A stretch of DNA of 64,000 bases from Deltaproteobacteria bacterium (lineage in GTDB: Bacteria; Myxococcota_A; Polyangia; Polyangiales; JADJMO01). How positions within the stretch are numbered: the first letter of the stretch is position 1; each line of letters begins with the position of its first letter. Both the position numbers and the translations under genes were made by a program. Positions 16,286 to 23,764 of the stretch are shown here, piece by piece. The stretch spans positions 42,464 to 106,463 of the forward strand of contig JANYDK010000036.1 of assembly GCA_025363655.1 (NCBI GenBank), read 5' to 3'. The notes beneath the pieces were generated by a model. That model saw only the letters and a list, made by a program, of their open reading frames with translations, had not been told where the DNA came from and searched no databases.

Positions 16286-17905
16286 GTGGGCGAAGCAGAG
16301 CGAATCAGTGTTCGTCCGGACGATCACGAGCGCGCGCGCCGGCTCGAGCGGCAACTCGAGGTCGCGCAACAAATCACGCACATCGGCAGCTGGGAGTGGC
16401 TCGTCGCCACCGGCACCGTGACGTGGTCCGACGAGCTCTACCGCATCTACGGTTTCGAGCCCGGCTCGGTCGCCATCACCTTCGAGTTCTTCCTCGGCAA
16501 GCTCCATCCCGACGATCGCGCGCGCGTCCAGAGCCTGGTCGGCCAAGCACTGAGCAAGGGCGAACGCTTTGCCTATCCCGAGCGTATTTTTCGGCCCGAC
16601 GGCTCGATGCGCCACCTCGACACCGTTGGTTGGCCGGCCCGTAGCGAAGGCGGCGAGGTCATCGGGCTCATCGGCACCTGCCGTGACATCACAGAAGAGG
16701 TCCGCGCGCGCGTCTTCCAACGAGGCGAGCAGCGCGTCCTCGAGATGATCGCCTCCGGCCACCCGCTCGCCGAGACGCTCGAGACCTTGATCCGCACGGT
16801 CGAAGCGCACGCGCCGCCGATGATCGGCTCCATCCTCCTCCTCGAAGGCGGAAAGCACGTTCGTCATGGCGCGGCGCCGAACCTCCCTCCGGCGTTCGCG
16901 CGGGCCATCGATGGTCTGCCGATCGGCCCGCAGGCAGGCTCGTGCGGCACCGCGCTCTTCCGCCGCGCGCCGGTGTTCGTCGAAGACATCGAGACCGATC
17001 CGCTCTGGGAGCCCTATCGCGCGCTCGCCCGCGAGCATGGTCTGCGCGCTTGTTGGTCGACGCCCGTGCTCGGCGAGGGCGCGCGCCCACTCGGCACGTT
17101 TGCCGCCTATTTTCGTGAGCCGCGGTTGCCGACGAAGGAGGACGAGCAGCTCCTCGCGCGCGCCATCCACCTCGCAGGCATCGCCATCGAAAGGCGGCAG
17201 CTCGAAGACCAACTGCGCGCGCTCACCGCCCGCGTCGAGTCGGTGCGTGAAGAAGAGCGCACCGGAATCGCGCGCGAAATCCACGACGAGCTCGGCCAGT
17301 CGCTGACCGCGCTGAAGATGGACCTCGCGTGGCTGATGCGACGTTGCGCCCAAGGCACCCTCGCGCCGGACGTCGCGAACGAGCGACTGGGGCAGATGTC
17401 GGAGATGACGGACGGCATCATCCAAGTCGTCCGTCGCATCTCCGCCGAGCTGCGTCCGGGCGTGCTCGACGATCTCGGCCTCGTCGCCGCGGTCGAGTGG
17501 CAGCTCCAGGAGTTCGAGAAGCGCACCGAGTCGACCTGCATCCTCGAAGAGCACCTCGGCGAGCTCGAGCTCGATCGCGCGGTCTCCACCGCTGTCTTTC
17601 GAATCTTCCAGGAGGCGCTGACCAACATCGCGCGGCACGCGGAGGCGAGGCGCGTCGACGTCGGCTTGCGCTCCGACGGCGTCTCTCTCGTCCTCGAGGT
17701 CTGCGACGACGGCCGCGGAATCACCGAAGCCGAGGCGAAGGGCCCGAGCTCCCTCGGCCTCCTCGGCATCCGCGAGCGCGCGCGTCGGCTCGGTGGTGAC
17801 GTGGTCATCGAACGGCGCGAGCCCCGCGGCACGCGTCTCCGTCTCCAGCTCCCGATCGAGCGCTCTTCGCCGTTGCCGTCAGCATCGCCGAGAGACCTCG
17901 AATGA
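16286..17905 (+). CDS. PAS-GAF NarL-type sensor histidine kinase
   Basis: 539 residues. A PAS domain (about 30-135: IGSWEWLVATGTVTWSDELYRIYGF), a GAF domain (about 160-302), a HisKA_3 dimerisation domain with phospho-acceptor H333 in AREIHDELGQSLTALK, and a HATPase_c domain (about 435-523; N-box FRIFQEALTNIARHAEA, then DDGRGI and GLLGIRERA). No membrane helices, so it is a cytosolic sensor. The GTG at 16286 was preferred to the GTG at 16247 because a GGGGG run lies just before it. Its stop overlaps the start of the regulator gene (ATGA). Confidence 0.92.
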   Translation: MGEAERISVRPDDHERARRLERQLEVAQQITHIGSWEWLVATGTVTWSDELYRIYGFEPGSVAITFEFFLGKLHPDDRARVQSLVGQALSKGERFAYPERIFRPDGSMRHLDTVGWPARSEGGEVIGLIGTCRDITEEVRARVFQRGEQRVLEMIASGHPLAETLETLIRTVEAHAPPMIGSILLLEGGKHVRHGAAPNLPPAFARAIDGLPIGPQAGSCGTALFRRAPVFVEDIETDPLWEPYRALAREHGLRACWSTPVLGEGARPLGTFAAYFREPRLPTKEDEQLLARAIHLAGIAIERRQLEDQLRALTARVESVREEERTGIAREIHDELGQSLTALKMDLAWLMRRCAQGTLAPDVANERLGQMSEMTDGIIQVVRRISAELRPGVLDDLGLVAAVEWQLQEFEKRTESTCILEEHLGELELDRAVSTAVFRIFQEALTNIARHAEARRVDVGLRSDGVSLVLEVCDDGRGITEAEAKGPSSLGLLGIRERARRLGGDVVIERREPRGTRLRLQLPIERSSPLPSASPRDLE

Positions 17906-18522
17906 TCAGGGTCATCGTCATCGACGATCACGCCATCGTGCGGCGTGGGCTCCGGCAGATCCTCGCCGAGACGAGCGACATCGAGCTCACCGCCGAGGCA
18001 GGCAGCGCCGCCGATGCCCTCACGCTGGTGCGCGAAAAGCGCTTCGACGTCGCCATCCTCGACCTCAGCCTCGGCGGCGGCAGCGGCCTCGAGCTCCTCG
18101 CCGAGCTGCGCCGCGAGAGGCCGACCCTCCCGGTGCTCATCCTCACGGTGCACCCCGAAGATCAGTACGCGGTGCGCGCGATCAAGGCCGGCGCCGCCGG
18201 CTTCCTCAACAAGGAGAGCGCGCCCGAGAAGCTCATCGACGCCGTCCGCAAGGTCGCCGCGGGCGGTCGTTGGGTGAGCGCCGAGCTCGCCGAGACGCTC
18301 GCCGGCGCGTCGACCGGTCCCATCCACGAGCGCCTCTCCGATCGCGAATTCGAGATCCTCAAGGCGCTCGCGTCGGGCAAGACGGTCTCGCAAATCGCGC
18401 AGTTCCTCGCGCTCAGCGTCAAGACGGTGAGCACCCATCGCACACGAATCCTGCGGAAAATGGAGATGCAGACCAACGCCGAGCTGATGCACTACGCGGT
18501 CCGCAACGGGCTCGTTCAGTAG
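17902..18522 (+). CDS. NarL/FixJ-family response regulator
   Basis: 206 residues. Receiver domain with D9-D10 and phospho-acceptor D54 (AILDLSLGG), the conserved Thr (LILT) and Lys (NKES), followed by a LuxR-type helix-turn-helix (LSDREFEILKALASGKTVSQIAQFLALSVKTVSTHRTRILRKM is split as LSDREFEILKALASGK, then the recognition helix SVKTVSTHRTRIL). The gene overlaps the kinase gene by 4 bp, so the two proteins are the obvious cognate pair, with the kinase phosphorylating D54. Target genes are unknown. Confidence 0.93.
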   Translation: MIRVIVIDDHAIVRRGLRQILAETSDIELTAEAGSAADALTLVREKRFDVAILDLSLGGGSGLELLAELRRERPTLPVLILTVHPEDQYAVRAIKAGAAGFLNKESAPEKLIDAVRKVAAGGRWVSAELAETLAGASTGPIHERLSDREFEILKALASGKTVSQIAQFLALSVKTVSTHRTRILRKMEMQTNAELMHYAVRNGLVQ

Positions 18523-18614
18523 GACGGACACCGACGGCGCGCGTCTCCACGTCCTACGAGCCGAACGCGTGGCCGCCGATGGTTCGACGTGGCGCGGCAC
18601 GTAGGCTGGTCGGA

Positions 18615-18992
18615 GTGCGAGTCCTCGTCGTCGATGATTCCTTCGCCGTCCGCGTGCGTGTTTGCGCGATGCTCCGCGAGTATTCGTTCGTGTCGATCGT
18701 CTGGGAGGCGGGCAGCGCGCGCGATGCGTTGACGATCGCCCGCGAAAACCAGCCCGACATCGTCGTCCTCGACGTCCACATGCCCGACGCCAGCGGTCAC
18801 ACGATCATCGCAGAGCTCGTCGCCCTCGACGCTCGCCCCGCGATCATCGTCATGACCAACGACCCTTCGCGTGCACACCAACGCGAGAGCCTGTCCCTCG
18901 GCGCCCATCACTTCCTCGACAAGTCGCGTAATTTCGGCGAGCTCGGCGCGATCATCGCGGCCATCGCCGTCGTCCGACGACCGGGGGCGTAA
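18615..18992 (+). CDS. Stand-alone receiver domain protein
   Basis: 125 residues from a GTG start with a GGTCGGA ribosome-binding-like stretch before it. A CheY-like receiver only: VRVLVVDDSF, phospho-acceptor D53 in VVLDVHMPDASG, Thr in IVMTND and Lys in FLDKSRNF. No output domain. It lies between the NarL pair and a second kinase, so it may be a phosphate sink or relay for either of them. Confidence 0.85.
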   Translation: MRVLVVDDSFAVRVRVCAMLREYSFVSIVWEAGSARDALTIARENQPDIVVLDVHMPDASGHTIIAELVALDARPAIIVMTNDPSRAHQRESLSLGAHHFLDKSRNFGELGAIIAAIAVVRRPGA

Positions 18993-19056
18993 CGTCCTAC
19001 GGGAGAAAGCGGATGTGGCCGACGGCGCCATCCCGCGCCGAGCCGTACCTATCTCG

Positions 19057-19084
19057 CCATGGTGAACGCTCCATGGTGAACGAC
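19057..19084 (+). repeat. 14-bp duplication of a start-codon region
   Basis: CCATGGTGAACG occurs twice, 14 bp apart. The second copy holds the chosen start of the kinase gene; the first ATG, in another frame, opens a six-codon frame ending in TGA at 19077-19079. Confidence 0.7.
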
Positions 19085-20197
19085 GCGCTGCAGCCCGACG
19101 ATCTCGGGCGACTCCTGTTCGAGACCTCGCACGATGGCATCATCCTCGTCGACGATCGCGGCGCGCCGCGCCTGATGAACGAAGCGGCCCGCGCGATGGG
19201 CACGGCGCTGGAGAGTCTGCTCTCCGCGCGCGACTCTCACGAGCCGGAGGTGGTCCTCTTCCACCGCGAGCTCCGCACCCGTGGCCAGGCGAACCTCGAG
19301 CTGGCGATCGCCGACGAGGGCACACGTCGTCGGTTCGCGATCTCGGGTCGTCGTCATGGCGTCCAATCGGTGCTCGTCGTTCGCGAGCTCGCGCCACCCG
19401 GTAGTTTGGTTGAAGGCCTCGCGGAGGCCTCGCGGCTCGAGTCGCTCGGTCAGTTCGCCGGGGGCCTGGCGCACGACTTCAACAATCTCCTCGCGCCCAT
19501 CGCCTACCTCGCGCACGCGCTCGTCGAAGAGCTTCCCGAAGGTTCACGCCCGCACGAGCTTGCCACCGAGATCGACAGCCTCGCCGAGCGCGGCGCCGCC
19601 CTCGTGCGACAGCTGCTCGCCTTCGTTCGTCGCGAACCGAGCGAGCCGCGACCGATCCGCGTCGGCGAGGTCCTCGGAGAACTGCGCCCGCTCCTCTCCC
19701 GCCTCGTCGGCGGGACCATCCAACTCGACCTCGTCGCCGACGACGATCGCGCGGAAACACTCGTCGATCGCGTGCACCTCGAGCACGCCGTCCTCAACCT
19801 GGTCGCGAACGCCCGCGACGCCCTCGTCGATGGTGGTCGCATCATCGTCCGCACCTCGAGCGTCCTCATCGGCTACACCCCCGTCGACGCCGATGCCGCC
19901 CTCCCACAAGGCGCCTACGTCGCCCTCACCGTCGTCGACGACGGCTCCGGCATGCCCGCCCACGTCCGCGAACGCGCGCTCGACCGATTCTTCACCACCA
20001 AAGGATCGAGCGGCACCGGCCTCGGGCTGACCAACGTGCAACGGTTCGCCACGAGGAGCGGCGGGAGCGTGGCGATTCGAAGCGAGCCTGGGGAAGGGAC
20101 GGCGGTGACGATTTATCTGCCGAGGTTGCGGTCGCATGACGAGCGCGCGTTGACGGAGGCGCCTGGGGCGGGGGAGTGCAATTACGACGCGACGTGA
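19073..20197 (+). CDS. Sensor histidine kinase (PAS-like + HisKA)
   Basis: 374 residues. An N-terminal PAS-like sensor (LGRLLFETSHDGIILVDDRGAP onward, about 10-105) is followed by a HisKA domain with H134 in GQFAGGLAHDFNNLLAPI, the pattern of hybrid-like kinases acting on soluble signals. A HATPase_c domain follows (N-box LEHAVLNLVANARDAL, DDGSGMP, TGLGLTNVQRF). No membrane segment. Start taken at the MVNDALQ ATG; a further 20 codons are open upstream. The gene closes the signalling cluster and could feed the lone receiver upstream. Confidence 0.88.
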   Translation: MVNDALQPDDLGRLLFETSHDGIILVDDRGAPRLMNEAARAMGTALESLLSARDSHEPEVVLFHRELRTRGQANLELAIADEGTRRRFAISGRRHGVQSVLVVRELAPPGSLVEGLAEASRLESLGQFAGGLAHDFNNLLAPIAYLAHALVEELPEGSRPHELATEIDSLAERGAALVRQLLAFVRREPSEPRPIRVGEVLGELRPLLSRLVGGTIQLDLVADDDRAETLVDRVHLEHAVLNLVANARDALVDGGRIIVRTSSVLIGYTPVDADAALPQGAYVALTVVDDGSGMPAHVRERALDRFFTTKGSSGTGLGLTNVQRFATRSGGSVAIRSEPGEGTAVTIYLPRLRSHDERALTEAPGAGECNYDAT

Positions 20198-20345
20198 GTG
20201 GGGCAGGGGGAGAGCGATCGTCGACCAAGAATCACGAGCGAACAACGCGTCGAATACGACGTCGACGACGGCGCACCGTGATGGCTCGATGTCGACGTCG
20301 CCGTTGCTCATCGTCGGGCCCTCGTGACGACGCTATATCTGCCCT

Positions 20346-21170
20346 ATGTACCGCGAGCGACGCCTCTCCCCGAGCGAAGCGCAGCGAATCCTCGGTCGTG
20401 CGCTCGAGCTGCAGCGGGCGCAGGGGGGCGGGCGCGAGCTCGGCGACGAGGAGCTGACCCGCACGCTGCGTGACCTCGGCGTCGAGGAGCGGTTCGTCCA
20501 GCAGGCGCTGAACGACGACATGGTCGCGTCGACGGACGTCGGCGAAAAGTCGCACGGGTTCGTCGGCTCACCGCTCCGCGTCGTGGTCCAGCAACGCAGC
20601 CCGCGGGTCATCGACGCTTCCGATCATCCGCGTCTGGTGAAGACGTTGCGTCGCGTGGTCGGCGAGGATGGTCAGGCCGAGATCGTCGGCGACGACGTCG
20701 GCTTCACGCTGCACACGGGACGCCGCTCGCGAAAGTTCCTGCGCGTGACGCTGAGCCCGTCGCCCGAGGGCACGACGATGCGCGTGGAGGAGAACCTGCG
20801 TCCGGTCGCGGGCGGCCTCTTCGGCGGCATCCTCGGCTCACTAGGCATCAATGCGCTCACGTGGGCGGTGCTCGGTCCGTTGGTGTTCCACGCGCCGTTC
20901 TGGCTCCCGATGCTGCTCATCGGCACGTGGCTCGGCGTCTGGATGATCCTTCGCGTGGCGTTCGGCGCGTACGTCCGCTCTCGTCGTCGGCACTTGACCG
21001 AGATCGCGGAGAAGATCGCGGCGGAGGTGGCGGCGCAAAGCGGGCGCGCGCCGATGCGCGTCGAGGCAGCCGCGCCCACGCGTCTCGCGAGGGACGACGA
21101 CGACGAGGCGGAGGCCGAACGCGATGCTGCCGAGGGTGAAGACGAATCGCGTGCCCGCCGCTTGGAGTGA
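20346..21170 (+). CDS. Two-helix membrane protein with acidic tail
   Basis: 274 residues. A soluble N-terminus with a helical segment LSPSEAQRILGRALELQRAQ and LGDEELTRTLRDLGVEERFVQQAL is reminiscent of the short linker domains next to 2TM regions in myxobacterial proteins. Two membrane helices (about residues 155-200: LFGGILGSLGINALTWAVLGPLV and FWLPMLLIGTWLGVWMIL) follow. A cytoplasmic helix leads into a very acidic tail (DDDDEAEAERDAAEGEDE). The family was not recognised by name. It follows the kinase gene after a 148-bp gap with no obvious element. Confidence 0.7.
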   Translation: MYRERRLSPSEAQRILGRALELQRAQGGGRELGDEELTRTLRDLGVEERFVQQALNDDMVASTDVGEKSHGFVGSPLRVVVQQRSPRVIDASDHPRLVKTLRRVVGEDGQAEIVGDDVGFTLHTGRRSRKFLRVTLSPSPEGTTMRVEENLRPVAGGLFGGILGSLGINALTWAVLGPLVFHAPFWLPMLLIGTWLGVWMILRVAFGAYVRSRRRHLTEIAEKIAAEVAAQSGRAPMRVEAAAPTRLARDDDDEAEAERDAAEGEDESRARRLE

Positions 21171-21247
21171 ACGGCACGTTCTGCGCTAGTGCGCGCGGTC
21201 AGCCTGACGGTAGACTACGATCGAGGCGACGCGGGCGCGGCCGGTCG

Positions 21248-23281
21248 ATGACGAAGCTGACGAACAAGGCCCACCCGACCCCCCCGAACGACCCGCTCCA
21301 CCGGACCAAGCCGAGGGGCAAAACCGCGCCTCTGCGTGCTCTCGCCTGTGCAGGTGCGCTCGCGCTCGTGGCGGCCCCCAGTTGTCGCGCGCCGACGCAA
21401 GTCACGGTGACGATCTCCACCGACATCCCGTGCGCAGCGCCGCCCGAGACCGTCGTCCGCATCGGTCCGCTCGACGGCTCGTTGCGCGGTCGCGAGCCGG
21501 TGGTCACGACCACGCGCTGCAAGGACGGCCGCGTCGGCTCGATCGTCGTCGTGCCGAGCGACCTTCGCGACCAAGAAATCGGCATTTGGGTGGCGACGCG
21601 CGCAGCCTCTGGCGCCAAAGCCTGCGACGACGCGACGCCGACGAACGGCTGCATCGTCGCCCGCCGCGCTCTCCACTTCGTCGAGCACTCGGAGCTCGAC
21701 GTGCCGATCGAGATGCTCACCGACTGCTCGGGCGTGAGGTGCAGCGACCTGAACACGACTTGCGTGCACGGCGCGTGCGTGAACGCGCATCTCGACGCGC
21801 CGACATGCCATGACGACGGCTGCCGTCTCGGTGTCGGGGGCGACGCTGGCCCGCCCGACGCTTCCGACACGGGACCGATCGACGCCGGCACCGACACGCG
21901 CTCGGACGCGATCACCGACGCGATCTCCGACGCGATCTCCGACACGGACGCCACGCCTCCTCCGGCGACGCAGTGGGCCTTCACGTATGGCACCCGCATT
22001 CGCAAGTTCGACGCAGTCGGGACGCTCTCCGACGGCAGTGTGGTCGCCGCGCTCAGCTTCGACGGAAAGATCTCTCTCGACGGCACCAAGTCGAGCGCGG
22101 GGGACGACGACATCGTCCTCGTCCGCTATTCGGCTGGAGGCAGCGTGCTCTGGGCGCGGCAGGTCGGCGGCGACGACGCCGACGCGCCCATGGATTTGGC
22201 GGTCGACGCCGACGACAGCATCGTCCTCCTCGGCGACAGCAAGAGCACGACGATCGACGCCTCGGGGACCACGCTCGGCGGCGCGACCGGCGCGGGAATC
22301 TTCCTCGTCCGCTACTCCTCGGCAGGCGCAGCGATCACGGGGAGGCGCTATCCCGGCGCCTTCAACGACCTGGACGCGAAGGTGGCCATCGGCACCAGCG
22401 GCGAGATCTACGTCCTCGCCAACTCCACGGCGGCGAGCCAGGTCGCCTGGGACGGCACGGTCCGGGGCAGCGCCAGCAGCTTCAACCTCGCCATCGGTAA
22501 ATTTCCGGCGTCCCTCGGCGCGCCGATCCTGGTCAAGACGTTCGGCGACACGACCCACGACGCCTACGCCGCCGACCTCACGAGCACCCCGCTCGGCCCG
22601 GTGATCGTCGGCCATTTCATGGGCAGTCTCGGCTCGCTGACGTCGTCGATCGGGCTCGACGGCTTCGTCCTCGCCCTCGACGGGACCCTCGCAGAGCGAT
22701 GGGCGGTGAACACGGTCGATGGCGCCTCACCCGGCGAGCCGACGCAAGACCTCGAAGGCGTCATCGTCACGCCGAGCGGCAACGTGGTCGCCGAGGGCGC
22801 TGTCGGCGGGAGCAGCATGACCATCGCCGGCCACGCGTTCGTCGGCCCAGGGCAGGCGATGGTGACGCTCTCGCCGACCGGCACCTTCGTCGACGGGCGG
22901 GCCTTTTCCGACGGGTATCTCGTCGGCGACTGCTGGCTGGCGGCGAGCCCGGATGGCACCTCCCTCGCGCTCTTCGGGCAGCTCGGGGGAAGCTCGACCG
23001 CGTCGCCCATCACCTTCGATCCCTCGCTCGGCACCACGCTCACGCCGGCAGGCGGCAACGACTTCTTCCTCGTCGAGCTCGACGGCACGGGGCGTCCCGT
23101 CAAGCAGAGGCGCTTCGGCGACGCTTCGGCGCAGTTCGGCTACGCCGGCGCCATCGACTCCGGCGGCAACATCGTCATCGTCGGCGGCATGAACGGCGTG
23201 ATGGACCTCGGCTTCACCAAGCTCACGGCGACGACGAGTGCGAGCGCCGACCAGGCCTTCATCGCTCGTTTCGCACCGTGA
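21248..23281 (+). CDS. Modular lipoprotein with SBBP-like propeller
   Basis: 677 residues. Signal with lipobox (VAAPSC near residue 46), then CRAPTQVTVTISTDIPC. This is the same N-terminal module as the protein at 4604, continuing through HFVEHSELDVPIEM and CVHGACV. An Asp/Thr-rich linker with 12-bp repeats follows, and then a different C-terminal propeller: long blades with ILVRYSAGGSVLWARQVGG and DFFLVELDGTGRPVKQRRFG. These are typical of bacterial SBBP/Delta-60-type repeats. No catalytic motif. The Met at 21248 was chosen because it precedes a basic stretch and the hydrophobic core. Confidence 0.85.
   Translation: MTKLTNKAHPTPPNDPLHRTKPRGKTAPLRALACAGALALVAAPSCRAPTQVTVTISTDIPCAAPPETVVRIGPLDGSLRGREPVVTTTRCKDGRVGSIVVVPSDLRDQEIGIWVATRAASGAKACDDATPTNGCIVARRALHFVEHSELDVPIEMLTDCSGVRCSDLNTTCVHGACVNAHLDAPTCHDDGCRLGVGGDAGPPDASDTGPIDAGTDTRSDAITDAISDAISDTDATPPPATQWAFTYGTRIRKFDAVGTLSDGSVVAALSFDGKISLDGTKSSAGDDDIVLVRYSAGGSVLWARQVGGDDADAPMDLAVDADDSIVLLGDSKSTTIDASGTTLGGATGAGIFLVRYSSAGAAITGRRYPGAFNDLDAKVAIGTSGEIYVLANSTAASQVAWDGTVRGSASSFNLAIGKFPASLGAPILVKTFGDTTHDAYAADLTSTPLGPVIVGHFMGSLGSLTSSIGLDGFVLALDGTLAERWAVNTVDGASPGEPTQDLEGVIVTPSGNVVAEGAVGGSSMTIAGHAFVGPGQAMVTLSPTGTFVDGRAFSDGYLVGDCWLAASPDGTSLALFGQLGGSSTASPITFDPSLGTTLTPAGGNDFFLVELDGTGRPVKQRRFGDASAQFGYAGAIDSGGNIVIVGGMNGVMDLGFTKLTATTSASADQAFIARFAP
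21905..21940 (+). repeat. Three 12-bp direct repeats in lipoprotein linker
   Basis: GACGCGATCTCC-type 12-bp units, three in a row (one with a two-base change), encode DAITDAISDAIS. The length and position match the linker repeat in the related lipoprotein at 4604. Confidence 0.8.
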
Positions 23282-23446
23282 GCGGTTCATTCATACGAGG
23301 AGATCGGGACGACGTCATCGTCGCTCCAATTGCGTTTCGCACCTTCACCCAAAGGCGCCTGTCACGCCTGCGTGCGAAGCCTATTGCTGCCGGGGCCCTT
23401 CTTCGCGAGGAACGGCTGGCGCTCGTCAGTGTTGTAGAATGCTCCC

Positions 23447-23722
23447 ATGGGGTTCATCCAATCGGTCTGGAAGGCAACGTGGAACGGTCATCCGGTCAAC
23501 GTATCGTCGAGCGGCCTGTCCCGCGGCTTCGAGGTCGACGTCGCCGGAAAGGTCGCCGTGAAGCGGGTCATGACACTGAGCGGCGCCGGTCACTGGGAGG
23601 GCGACGTAGACGTCGACGGGCGGGGCGCGCACGTCGTGATCGAGCTCAGCGGCACGTTGACCGGGACTGACTGCGATCTCTGGATCGACGGGGAGAAGAT
23701 CCCCCTCGAGGTCGTGAAGTAG
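23447..23722 (+). CDS. Small beta-rich protein, unknown
   Basis: 91 residues (MGFIQSVWKATWNGHPVNVS...). No signal peptide, no membrane segment. Predicted beta strands alternate with short turns (VDVDGRGAHVVIELSGTLTGTDC), which suggests a small sandwich or barrel. Flanked by the propeller lipoprotein and the convergent lon gene. The ribosome-binding site is weak. Family not recognised; a real gene is likely from the steady codon pattern. Confidence 0.6.
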   Translation: MGFIQSVWKATWNGHPVNVSSSGLSRGFEVDVAGKVAVKRVMTLSGAGHWEGDVDVDGRGAHVVIELSGTLTGTDCDLWIDGEKIPLEVVK

Positions 23723-23764
23723 ACCAGCCGTCCGGCGTCATCACGACGTCCCATCAGAAGGCCT

